A DNA stretch of 64,000 bases. It comes from Gammaproteobacteria bacterium. GTDB lineage: Bacteria; Pseudomonadota; Gammaproteobacteria; Ga0077536. Where the stretch lies: contig JACQWY010000035.1 in the NCBI GenBank assembly GCA_016209015.1, forward strand, positions 1-64,000, read 5' to 3'. This document shows, one piece after another, positions 40,244 through 48,858 of the stretch; the stretch's first letter is position 1, and the number at the start of each line of letters is the position of its first letter. The translations under genes and the position numbers were made by a program. The notes under the pieces are model-generated. The model saw nothing but the letters and a program-made list of their open reading frames with translations. It made no database searches and was not told where the DNA came from.

Positions 40244-40271
40244 ATTTAACATAATATACATTATGCGCAAT
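40244..40271 (-). other. dif: Candidate dif site (XerC/XerD chromosome dimer resolution)
   Basis: Minus strand ATTGCGCATAATGTATATTATGTTAAAT; matches E. coli dif GGTGCGCATAATGTATATTATGTTAAAT at 26/28, including whole central region and XerD arm. Confidence 0.93.
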
Positions 40272-40544
40272 AACGCCATCGAGCGGAGGAGGCCCGTCCG
40301 GCGAGGAAATAACGTCCCTCACAGGGCCACGCAACCACCGAAGCTCGAACGCCGAATCGTAGGCGCTTGAACTCGGGCCCCCTTGAACCCGGCACCTCAC
40401 GATTCGGGCCGACTCCATCGCAACGTCCGTCAGGTCCCAGCGTCCAGCTTTGAGCTTTAAAGAATCGCCATAATCAATTGTTATTGCGTAACTTTAGCTC
40501 CAAGTTAAAGTAGATTCTAGGAATCGCACACGACACGAAAAAGG

Positions 40545-40821
40545 TTCTTCTCCAGACTGTGGGGTCAGTCGACGCATTCCGCCTCGGCTAATACCTGTCG
40601 CCCTCGCGCAGGCGAGGGTCCAGTCGGTGACCCACGGCACGCGCAGTGAACCTCGGACTTTCGAGCGCTCCGTTCCGCACTGCGCTCGTCTTCTGCGCCG
40701 GCCCAGTCGTTCAGCCTCGGCGCCGAGGCTGAACGACTGGGCCCTCGCCTGCGCGAGGGCGACACGTGGGAAATACGCGCCGCGGTGTGCCGAGGAACAG
40801 CCCCACAGATCGGAGAAGAGC
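40545..40821. repeat. Full-length MITE-like element containing REPIN (REPs 40597-40632, 40735-40763)
   Basis: Inverted termini TTCTTCTCCAGACTGTGGGG / CCCCACAGATCGGAGAAGAGC; flanked by CACGAAAAAGG / CACGAAAAAAGG. Confidence 0.8.
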
Positions 40822-40825
40822 CACG

Positions 40826-40850
40826 AAAAAAGGCCGCATTGCGGCCCTTT
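40826..40850 (-). terminator. Rho-independent terminator of the thiolase/apc-like operon
   Basis: Minus strand AAGGGCCGCAATGCGGCC followed by TTTTTT. Confidence 0.85.
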
Positions 40851-40870
40851 CCCGTCACCCGGATCAGCGG

Positions 40871-42052
40871 TCAGTTGCTGCGATACATCGTCACGACGCA
40901 CGCGCCACCGAGGCCGAGATTGTGCTGGAGCGCGATACGCGCGCCTTCCACCTGGCGCTTGTCGGCATTGCCGCGGAGCTGCTGGACGAGCTCCGTGCAC
41001 TGGGCGAGACCCGTCGCCCCCAGCGGGTGGCCCTTGCTCAACAGGCCACCGGAGGGATTCGTGACGACCCGGCCGCCGTAGGTGTTGTCGCCCTCGCAGA
41101 CGAACTTCTCGGCACCGCCCTCCGGGCAGAGGCCGAGCGCCTCATAGCTGATGAGCTCGTTCTGCGCGAAGCAGTCGTGGAGCTCGACGACGTTGACGTC
41201 CTCGGGGTCGACGCCCGACTTCGCGTACACCGCTTTCGAGGCGTCGAGCGCCATGTCGAAACCGACGACCTTGCGCATGTCGCCGGATTCGAAGCTGCTC
41301 GCGGTGTCCGTCGTCATCGCCTGGGCGGCGATCCAGACCTTCGTGCTGAGGCCGTGGCGCTTCGCGAAGTCTTCCGAGCACAGCACCGCCGCCGCGGCGC
41401 CGCAGGTCGGCGGGCAGGCCATCAGGCGGGTCATGACGCCCGGCATGATCGTCGGACTCGCGAGCACGTCGTCCTCGCTCACCACGTTGCGGAACACCGC
41501 CAGCGGATTGTTCGCGGCGTGCCGGCTCGCCTTGGCGCGGATTTTCGCGAACGTGGAGAGCTTCGTGCCGTACTTCTGCATGTGGTCCATACCCGCACCC
41601 GCGAAGAAGCGGATCGCGAGCGGAATGTCGCGGTTCGGGATGAGCTTGTCGCACTCCTCGTCGAACTTTTCGAGCGGCGACGGGCGGTCGGTGTAGACAT
41701 TGCCGAGCGCGCCGGGGCGCATCTGCTCGAAACCGACGGCGAGCGCGCAATCGACGACGCCCGCCTCGATGGCCTGACGGGCCAGGAACAGCGCCGTCGA
41801 GCCCGTCGAGCAGTTGTTGTTCACGTTGACGATCGGAATGCCGCTCAGGCCGACCTCGTACAGCACGCGCTGGCCGGCGGTCGAATCGCCGTACACGTAG
41901 CCCGCGTAGGCCTGTTGGATCTCGTCGTAGCCGATCCCGGCGTCGGCGAGCGCAGCGCGGACCGCGACGCTGCCCATGACGGGATAGGGCTCGTTCGCGC
42001 CCGGCTTTGTGAATGGAATCATGCCGACACCGGCGACGATGACCTTGCTCAT
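40871..42052 (-). CDS. SCP-x-type thiolase / acetyl-CoA acetyltransferase
   Basis: NNNCSTGSTALFLARQAIEAG; NVVELHDCFAQNELISYEALG; GGLLSKGHPLGATGLAQ. Confidence 0.94.
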   Translation of the reverse strand: MSKVIVAGVGMIPFTKPGANEPYPVMGSVAVRAALADAGIGYDEIQQAYAGYVYGDSTAGQRVLYEVGLSGIPIVNVNNNCSTGSTALFLARQAIEAGVVDCALAVGFEQMRPGALGNVYTDRPSPLEKFDEECDKLIPNRDIPLAIRFFAGAGMDHMQKYGTKLSTFAKIRAKASRHAANNPLAVFRNVVSEDDVLASPTIMPGVMTRLMACPPTCGAAAAVLCSEDFAKRHGLSTKVWIAAQAMTTDTASSFESGDMRKVVGFDMALDASKAVYAKSGVDPEDVNVVELHDCFAQNELISYEALGLCPEGGAEKFVCEGDNTYGGRVVTNPSGGLLSKGHPLGATGLAQCTELVQQLRGNADKRQVEGARIALQHNLGLGGACVVTMYRSN

Positions 42053-42212
42053 GCGTTGTCTCCTGATCCGAATGCGGTTGGAAGTGCCTGCGCGCCGCGA
42101 CGTGCGTCCGTCCGAACCGCTGGAATACAGCGGCGGCGACAGGGCGGCGAGAGGGAAATCAGCGCGGCCCGCCGGGTCTGGGCGTCGGGGCGGGCGTCGA
42201 AATTCGCTGCGC

Positions 42213-43280
42213 CTAGCATACTCGAAAAGCCGGGGCCCGGTCCCCCGCCGGGGCGCCCTCACCCCCACCCGTTTGAGGTGGTGCGAGGCCGCACGGCGCG
42301 AACGCGCGGACGACCTCGTCCGCATCGAGATCCCGCCCGATCACGACGAGCACCGAGCGCCGCGGCTCGTACGGACGCCACAGTGCCGCGGTATTCGCCT
42401 GGACGAGCCCTTGCACGCCCTGCACCACGACGCGCGCCTTCAGGCCCTCGATCGCGAGCACGCCTTTCAGCCGCCACAGCCGTTCGCCGTAGCGCGCCTG
42501 CAGGCTCGCGAGCCCGCGATTCAGCGCGACGCCGTCGAGCGGTCTCGCGGCGCGCAAGGCGACCGAGCCGACGCCGACCGTATGCGCCGCCGGCGCGCTC
42601 CGGAGCGTGACGTCCGTCGGCTCGGGCACGAACTCCACCCGATCGAACTGGTAACCGCGGAGCGCGAGCAGCTTCTCGAAGATCTCGCCCCAGGGCGCAC
42701 GCGGCACGTCGAGCACGGCGACGTGTGCCGCCCGGTTCAGAGCGCCGAGCCGGGCACATCGGGCGTCGAGCGCGCCGCGGTCCACGAGGTCCGGTTTCGT
42801 GACGAGAATGGCATCCGCATAACCGAGCTGCGCGCCGGCCTCGACCGCCTCCTCCAGGGTCCGCTCGCCGTTGAGCGCGTCGAACAGCGCGACGACGCCA
42901 TCGAGGTGGAACTTCGTCAGGAGCGCCGTCTCGGCGAGGAAGGTGCGAACGATGGGCCCCGGATCCGCGAGCCCGCTCGTCTCGAGCAGCACATGATCGA
43001 ACGCGACGCGGCCGGCCTCGCGCGCGGCGGCGAGCTCGCCGAGCGCGCGGGCGAGATCGCCGCGCACCGTGCAGCAGACGCAGCCGTTCGAGAGCTGGAC
43101 GAGCGTCTCGTCGGGCGTCTCGAGCAGCAGCTCGGCATCGACGTTCACCGCGCCGAACTCGTTCTCGATGACCGCAAAGCGCCGGCCGTGCGCTTCACCG
43201 AGGAGGCGGTTGACGAGCGTGGTCTTGCCCGCGCCGAGGAAGCCGGTCAGCACCGTGACAGGCACGGTGTGCCGCATCAT
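42213..43280 (-). CDS. CobW/COG0523-family GTPase (putative metallochaperone)
   Basis: [39 protein letters not shown] (CxCC). Confidence 0.95.
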   Translation of the reverse strand: MMRHTVPVTVLTGFLGAGKTTLVNRLLGEAHGRRFAVIENEFGAVNVDAELLLETPDETLVQLSNGCVCCTVRGDLARALGELAAAREAGRVAFDHVLLETSGLADPGPIVRTFLAETALLTKFHLDGVVALFDALNGERTLEEAVEAGAQLGYADAILVTKPDLVDRGALDARCARLGALNRAAHVAVLDVPRAPWGEIFEKLLALRGYQFDRVEFVPEPTDVTLRSAPAAHTVGVGSVALRAARPLDGVALNRGLASLQARYGERLWRLKGVLAIEGLKARVVVQGVQGLVQANTAALWRPYEPRRSVLVVIGRDLDADEVVRAFAPCGLAPPQTGGGEGAPAGDRAPAFRVC

Positions 43281-43282
43281 GG

Positions 43283-44182
43283 TCAGGCGCGCTCCAGCTC
43301 GAGCATCGCCGCGCAGGCCTCGGCGAGCGCGTCGAGGGGAAAGTCCGCCGCGATCTCCCCGCCGCTGACGAGCGTGCGGGCGCCGGCGAGGCCTGCGGGA
43401 TCCCAGGTCGCGGGATCGGCTGAGACCGTGAGCCCGTACGGCTTCGCGCCGCCCGGCGCCGTGCGCGGACAAGGCACCATGCTCACCGGCCACTCCGGCG
43501 CGGCCGCTTCGCCGAAAGACAGCAGGACCGGCACGCGATGGAACTTCGCGACGTTGCCGAGCGTATTCAGCGCGGTCTTCCACGCCGCCGTGGCTGCAGG
43601 CGGCACGCGCTCACAGACGACGAAGCCTGCGACACCGGATTGCGCATAGCGCCGCGCGAGTGCCGACAGCGCCCGACCCGCGAAGTCGTAGCCCTCCTCC
43701 GTCTCGATCGCCGCCGCACCGAAGGTCTCGGCGAGCAGCGTCGCCGGCCCCGTCAGCGCCGCGAGCGGCAGCGCATCGTCCGCGCCTTCCGCGGCAAGGC
43801 GCGCCGCGACTTCGAGCGAGGCCTCGAGATGCGCAGAGGCCGCCCAGACGGCGTCGAAGTCCGTGAGTGCGAGCGCGCCCTCTTCCGCCGGCGCGCTGAT
43901 TTGCGGCGGCCACCTCGTACGATCGATCGTCGCGCCGAAGGCCTCGGCTTCCATGCCCGACGGTGCGCTGACGTACAGCGCGGAGGTGCCGAGCACGCGG
44001 CCGAGCTCGAGCAGCGCCTTGCGCAGCCGCGTCGGATCGGCCGTCACCTCGCTCGCCGGCAGCGCTTCGATCTGCGCGCCGACGCCGTAGAGCAGCGGCG
44101 CGAACAAGGGCCCGTGCGGTTTGCCGACGCCGCGGCCGAGCTCGGAGAGTCGCCGCCGCCAGAGCGCGATTAGCTCGCTCAA
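43283..44182 (-). CDS. Apc5-like accessory subunit candidate / hypothetical protein
   Basis: No motif recognised; 299 aa, position and size fit the fifth gene of an apc1-5-like operon. Confidence 0.5.
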   Translation of the reverse strand: MSELIALWRRRLSELGRGVGKPHGPLFAPLLYGVGAQIEALPASEVTADPTRLRKALLELGRVLGTSALYVSAPSGMEAEAFGATIDRTRWPPQISAPAEEGALALTDFDAVWAASAHLEASLEVAARLAAEGADDALPLAALTGPATLLAETFGAAAIETEEGYDFAGRALSALARRYAQSGVAGFVVCERVPPAATAAWKTALNTLGNVAKFHRVPVLLSFGEAAAPEWPVSMVPCPRTAPGGAKPYGLTVSADPATWDPAGLAGARTLVSGGEIAADFPLDALAEACAAMLELERA

Positions 44183-44185
44183 CGC

Positions 44186-46243
44186 TCAGGCCCGCATCAG
44201 GACCTGGGTCGGCTTCGCGTCCGGCCAGGATCCGTAGTACGTGAGAATGTGCTCGGGCGGTCGCTTCTTCAGCCATTCCTGCTCGAACTCCGCGTACGGC
44301 ACGCCGCGCCGCTTGCGGGCCTGCATCTCCGCGTCACGCGCGGCCTTCGTCGCGGCGGCGTCGATGCGCCGCGTCGCCTCGTCCCACACGACCTTGTAGA
44401 TGGCCTTCGCGCTCGCCGCGGTGACGGTGCCCTTCGCGATATCGGCGACGACGGATTCCGGATCGCGGTCGATGGGATCGCCGTAGCCCGTGCCGCCCGC
44501 CGAGAAGCCGAACGTGATCACCTCGCCGTTCTCGTAGGGCCGCACCGAGCGGCCGAGGAACTCCGTCTGGTACTCGCCTTCGACCGTGCGCTTCTCGAGG
44601 ATCTCCTGCATGTCGAGCGTGAGCGCCGCACTCTCGCCGAGCTGCTCCTTGATCCTCGACTTGCGGATCGAAATCCCGGGCACGGTGCACGGCGCGTAGC
44701 CGCCGAACAGCGGCTGCGGCGTCTGCAGCTTGCTGTTGTCGGCGATCGACATCATGAACACCTGCGGCACGTGGTGCGCGACCCACATCTGCACCGTACC
44801 GACGCCGCCGCGGTACTTGCCGTGACCGCAACTGTCCGTCCAGTGGTTCGACAAGGGGATGAGCAGCGGGAATTCGTTCTCGACGTTCTCCGTGTTCGGC
44901 GCGCGCCCGCCGTGCGCCCAGGGGAAGCCGTAGGCATCCATCCCGTCCTGCTCCGGTCGCGCGCCCTGCCCTTCGGAGTTGATCGAGTAGGCGAGCATGT
45001 CCGCGAACGGCGCACCCCACTGCGAGAGTCCGGCGAGCACGAGCGCGTTGCCCGCGTTCGCCATCGAGGCACCCGCCTGGCGCCAGTTCGCGGTCGAGAA
45101 CATCGTCTTCGCGACGCAGTTGTGGACGGCGCTCATGATGCCGGTCGCGATCATGACCGAGTTGCTCGTCGCGGCGCGCGGATCGGGCCAGAGACAACTG
45201 CCCGGCTCGAACTTGAAGTCGATGTTGTTGAACGTGCCGTTCGAGAGCGGCAGGTCGTAGAACAGGTATTCGTAGATGTAGTTCGTGAAGTGCGCTATCG
45301 CGGCCTGGGGATGCGCGTTGTACGAGCTCGGCGTCTCGGGCCCCGTGCCGCTGAAATCGACGAGCAGGCGATCGCCCTTCTTCTCGAGCGTCATGTAGCA
45401 ATTTCTCACGAGACTCTGTTTGAGGCCGACGCCGTCGGAGAACGTGACGCAACGGAACTTGCCGTCCGGCCACTGGCGGATGATCTCACGCGCGCCCTGA
45501 TCCGCGGTCTGGATCATCTTCCTGAAGAGGCCGCGCACGAAGTCCGGCCCCTCGCGATTGCACATCTCGATGAGCCGCGTGCGTACGCGATCGACCGTCG
45601 TGCAGCGCGCCTTGAGATCGACTGCGATCATCTGCGGCGCGCGGATCCCGAAGGCCTGGAACATGCTCTCGACATCGGGCCTGAGCTTGAAGTTCTCGCC
45701 GATGCGCATCGGCGGCAGATTCATGCCCTCCTCGAAGCGCGATGTCGCCGACACCGGCATGCCGCCCGGCTCGATCGCGCCCGTCTCCGTCGTGTGCACG
45801 AGCGCGACGGACCAGGCGATGAGCTCGCCCTTGTAGAACACGGGCATCGTGACCATCTGGTCGGGATTGTGCACGCCGCCGTAGACCGCATCGTTCGCGA
45901 ACCAGAGATCGCCGTCGTTCACGCCGATGCTCTCGCCGAACGTGTGCCGGATGTACTTCACGATGATCGGCGGGATGACGGAATGCAGGTACGTACCCAT
46001 CGAGCCGTTCACGATGTCGCCGTCCGCCGTGAGCAGGCCGACGAGCGAATCGCCTGCGACACCCATCGCGCAGCGGCAGGAGCGCTGGAAGACGTCCATG
46101 CCTTCGTCGAGGATGTCGTTCGTGCGCTGGAAACCGATTTCGAAGCGCGCGGGATCGATGGCTTCCGCGAGCGCGAGCTCTGCAGCGGACGGCGGCGAGG
46201 TCTTGAGCCAGGCGAGCTTCTGTTCGAGGGTGGGGATGGCCAT
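44186..46243 (-). CDS. Hydantoinase B/oxoprolinase family carboxylase subunit (Apc4-like)
   Basis: FEIGFQRTNDILDEGMDVFQRSCRCAMGVAGDSLVGLLTADGDIVNGSMGTYLHSVIPPIIVKYI. Confidence 0.92.
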   Translation of the reverse strand: MAIPTLEQKLAWLKTSPPSAAELALAEAIDPARFEIGFQRTNDILDEGMDVFQRSCRCAMGVAGDSLVGLLTADGDIVNGSMGTYLHSVIPPIIVKYIRHTFGESIGVNDGDLWFANDAVYGGVHNPDQMVTMPVFYKGELIAWSVALVHTTETGAIEPGGMPVSATSRFEEGMNLPPMRIGENFKLRPDVESMFQAFGIRAPQMIAVDLKARCTTVDRVRTRLIEMCNREGPDFVRGLFRKMIQTADQGAREIIRQWPDGKFRCVTFSDGVGLKQSLVRNCYMTLEKKGDRLLVDFSGTGPETPSSYNAHPQAAIAHFTNYIYEYLFYDLPLSNGTFNNIDFKFEPGSCLWPDPRAATSNSVMIATGIMSAVHNCVAKTMFSTANWRQAGASMANAGNALVLAGLSQWGAPFADMLAYSINSEGQGARPEQDGMDAYGFPWAHGGRAPNTENVENEFPLLIPLSNHWTDSCGHGKYRGGVGTVQMWVAHHVPQVFMMSIADNSKLQTPQPLFGGYAPCTVPGISIRKSRIKEQLGESAALTLDMQEILEKRTVEGEYQTEFLGRSVRPYENGEVITFGFSAGGTGYGDPIDRDPESVVADIAKGTVTAASAKAIYKVVWDEATRRIDAAATKAARDAEMQARKRRGVPYAEFEQEWLKKRPPEHILTYYGSWPDAKPTQVLMRA

Positions 46244-46258
46244 GTCGTTCTCCTCGGA

Positions 46259-48463
46259 TCAGGCCTTCGCGGCCTTGGCTGATTTCGTTTTCGCGGGCTT
46301 CTTCGGCGCGGGCGCAGCGCTCTCGAGGATGCCGAGCCGGTGCACGTCGATCGAGAAACGCTGCCCGGGCGGCACGACGATCGTCGTGAGCTCGGCTTCG
46401 ACGACCGCCGGCCCCGTGATTTCGTTGCCGGGCTCGAGCTGCTCGAACTGGTAGATCGCGGTCGGCGCCACGGCTTTCAATTCCGCCCAATAGGCCTCGC
46501 GCGTGCCGATGCGCGCGGCCTCGGCATCGCGTCCGACGAGCGGATACTCGGCAATGGCGGGCTTGCGCACCGGCACCGTCACGCGCAGCACGAAATTGTC
46601 GAGATACACGCCGCCCGGCTTGTTCACGACGAGCGGGCTGAAGGCCGTCGAGAATTCGTGCTCGAAGGCCTCGTAGACCGCGTGCTCGTCGGCCTCTGAA
46701 TCTATCTCCAGTACCGGCGAGCTCATGCGCTTCACGTTCACCTGGCCGCCGTAGAGCATGTCGAGCTCGAGCGAATACTTCGCCTCGTCGACGCGCAGGT
46801 TCTCGGCGACGAGATCCTCGTTCGCTTTCGCCACGAGCTCGCGCACCGTCGCATTGAACGCGGCGCGATCGATGACGAAACGCTCGCTCACCGGCTCCAT
46901 GAAGATCATGCGTTTCGATTTCTCGTAGAGGTGCACGATGTCCATGATGGACGAACCCATGGCACAGAAGACGGGCGCCGCGGGGAAGACGACCGCCTTC
47001 GGCACGTCGGCCTTGAAACCGGCGACGTGCGTCGGGCCCGCGCCGCCGATCGCGAACAGCACGAAGTCCTCCGGGTGGTAGCCGCGCATGTGGACTTCGC
47101 GCTTGATGGCGGAGGCCATGTTCTCGTCGACGACGAAGCGGATCATGGCCGCGGCCTCGTGCACGGAGATGCCCAGGGGACCCGCGATCTTCTCGCGGAT
47201 CGCCTTTTCGGCCTTCGCCTTGCTCAAGGGCATCTGGCCGCCGAAGTAGGAATCCGGGTTGATGTAGCCGAGCACGACGTCGGCGTCCGTCACCGTCGGC
47301 TCGACGCCGCCGAGGTCGTAGCACACCGGCCCCGGCATCGAGCCCGCGCTGCGCGGCCCGACGTGCAGGCGCCCGCTCGCCTTGTCGACCCAGGCGATCG
47401 AGCCGCCGCCCGCGCCGATCGAAATCGTCTGCATCATGGTGACGTTCACCATCCAGCGATCGATGACGGGCTTGAAGTCGTAGTTGCGCACGCTCGACTC
47501 GACGACGAGTGCCACGTCGAAGCTCGTGCCCCCGACGTCGCCCATGATGACGTTCTTGTAGCCCAGCTTCTCGGCGAAGTACGCACTGCCCATGAGGCCC
47601 GAGACCGGCCCGCCGTTGAACGTGCGCGAGGCCGGTGTCTTGAAGATGTCCGCGCAGCCGCCGGAGTTGTGGATCATGAGGAAGGTGCCGCGATAGCCGC
47701 GATCGCGGAGCTTGTCCCAGGTGCCGCAGATCTCCGTCTGCATGGCGTGCTGCAGATAGGCGTCGAGCACGGCCGTCATCGCGCGCTCGTACTCGCCGAG
47801 CTTCGACGTCACCGCGTGCGAGAGCACGACCGGCACGAAGCCGATGTGATATTCCTTGTACTCGTCGCGGATGATTTCGCGCACGCGCTGCTCGTGCGCC
47901 GGATTCTGGAACGACCAGAGCAGCGTGACCACGATCGCGCGCGCGCCGCGGTCCATGAGGAGACGAAGCTTGCGCCGCACGTCGTCCTCGTCGAGCGGCC
48001 GGATGACGTCGCCCGCCGAATCGATGCGCTCCTTCACGCCGACGACGAGATCGCGCGACACGAGCGGCGCCGGCTTGTTCTGGACCGCGAGATTGCGGCG
48101 CTCGGAAATGCGCTTGCCGTCCACCCATTGCGCGCCGCGGCCGATGTGGATCATGTCCTCGTGGCCTTCCGTCGTGATGAAGCCGATGCGCGGCCCCTGG
48201 CGCTGCAGGAGGCGGTTCAACGCGACCGTGGTCGAATATCTCACGATGTCGATGCGGGGGAGCAGCTCTTCGAGCGACAGCGCGTTCTTGTCCGCGGCGG
48301 CCTCGACGGCATTGAGGAAGCCGATGGACAAATCGTGCGGCGTCGTCGGGCTCTTCACGATGTGGCGCTCGCCGTCGAGCGTCAGCACGAGATCGGTGAA
48401 CGTGCCGCCGACGTCGAGGTCGATGGAGTTCATGAGCGCGGTGGTCTTCGCGGCGGTGCTCAT
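46259..48463 (-). CDS. Hydantoinase A/oxoprolinase family carboxylase subunit (Apc3-like)
   Basis: NSIDLDVGGTFTDLVLTLDGE, KNVIMGDVGGTSFDVALV, GAGGGSIAWVD. Confidence 0.92.
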   Translation of the reverse strand: MSTAAKTTALMNSIDLDVGGTFTDLVLTLDGERHIVKSPTTPHDLSIGFLNAVEAAADKNALSLEELLPRIDIVRYSTTVALNRLLQRQGPRIGFITTEGHEDMIHIGRGAQWVDGKRISERRNLAVQNKPAPLVSRDLVVGVKERIDSAGDVIRPLDEDDVRRKLRLLMDRGARAIVVTLLWSFQNPAHEQRVREIIRDEYKEYHIGFVPVVLSHAVTSKLGEYERAMTAVLDAYLQHAMQTEICGTWDKLRDRGYRGTFLMIHNSGGCADIFKTPASRTFNGGPVSGLMGSAYFAEKLGYKNVIMGDVGGTSFDVALVVESSVRNYDFKPVIDRWMVNVTMMQTISIGAGGGSIAWVDKASGRLHVGPRSAGSMPGPVCYDLGGVEPTVTDADVVLGYINPDSYFGGQMPLSKAKAEKAIREKIAGPLGISVHEAAAMIRFVVDENMASAIKREVHMRGYHPEDFVLFAIGGAGPTHVAGFKADVPKAVVFPAAPVFCAMGSSIMDIVHLYEKSKRMIFMEPVSERFVIDRAAFNATVRELVAKANEDLVAENLRVDEAKYSLELDMLYGGQVNVKRMSSPVLEIDSEADEHAVYEAFEHEFSTAFSPLVVNKPGGVYLDNFVLRVTVPVRKPAIAEYPLVGRDAEAARIGTREAYWAELKAVAPTAIYQFEQLEPGNEITGPAVVEAELTTIVVPPGQRFSIDVHRLGILESAAPAPKKPAKTKSAKAAKA

Positions 48464-48846
48464 GCGTGCTCTCCCTGCGGCAGGCAGAGCTTGCCGTCGA
48501 CGACGACGTATGCGCCGGCATCGAGGCGCGCCTTGAGGCTTGCGACGTCGAGCTCGATGTCGTGCGTGATGGGATGGCCGGGCGGCAGGTATTCCGTTTC
48601 GATCTGCCGCCCGCACCCCGGGCAGTAGAATTCGAGGATGCGCGCCCAGTCGGGATCCGGCGCGAAGCTGTAATCGCCTTCGATCACGGGCTGATGCACT
48701 TCGCGCGGATCGCGCTCGGCGACGAGGCAACCCTTCTTGTAGCTCTCGTGCGCGGAGACGAGCTGCTGTCCGCAATCGTGGCAGTGCCAGTGCGCGGTGT
48801 TCATGTCGAGATCGAGATACTCGGTGAATCGGATCAGGGGATGCAT
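48460..48846 (-). CDS. Acetone/acetophenone carboxylase gamma-like small zinc-ribbon subunit (Apc2-like)
   Basis: CHDCGQQL...CPGCGRQIETEYLPPGHPITHDIELD; ATGA-coupled to the next gene. Confidence 0.88.
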   Translation of the reverse strand: MHPLIRFTEYLDLDMNTAHWHCHDCGQQLVSAHESYKKGCLVAERDPREVHQPVIEGDYSFAPDPDWARILEFYCPGCGRQIETEYLPPGHPITHDIELDVASLKARLDAGAYVVVDGKLCLPQGEHA

Positions 48847-48858
48847 GGCGTCCTCCTC

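Noticed and set aside
40244-40271. Alternative reading of the dif match as a phage or IMEX Xer att site
   Set aside because: No integrase, phage or mobile-element genes flank it, and the gene-strand flip favours the genuine terminus; kept only as a refutation test.
40482-40520. AT-rich imperfect inverted repeat TAACTTTAGCTCCAAGTTAAAG near dif
   Set aside because: Too short and imperfect to assign a function; could be a promoter or a chance feature of the AT-rich island.
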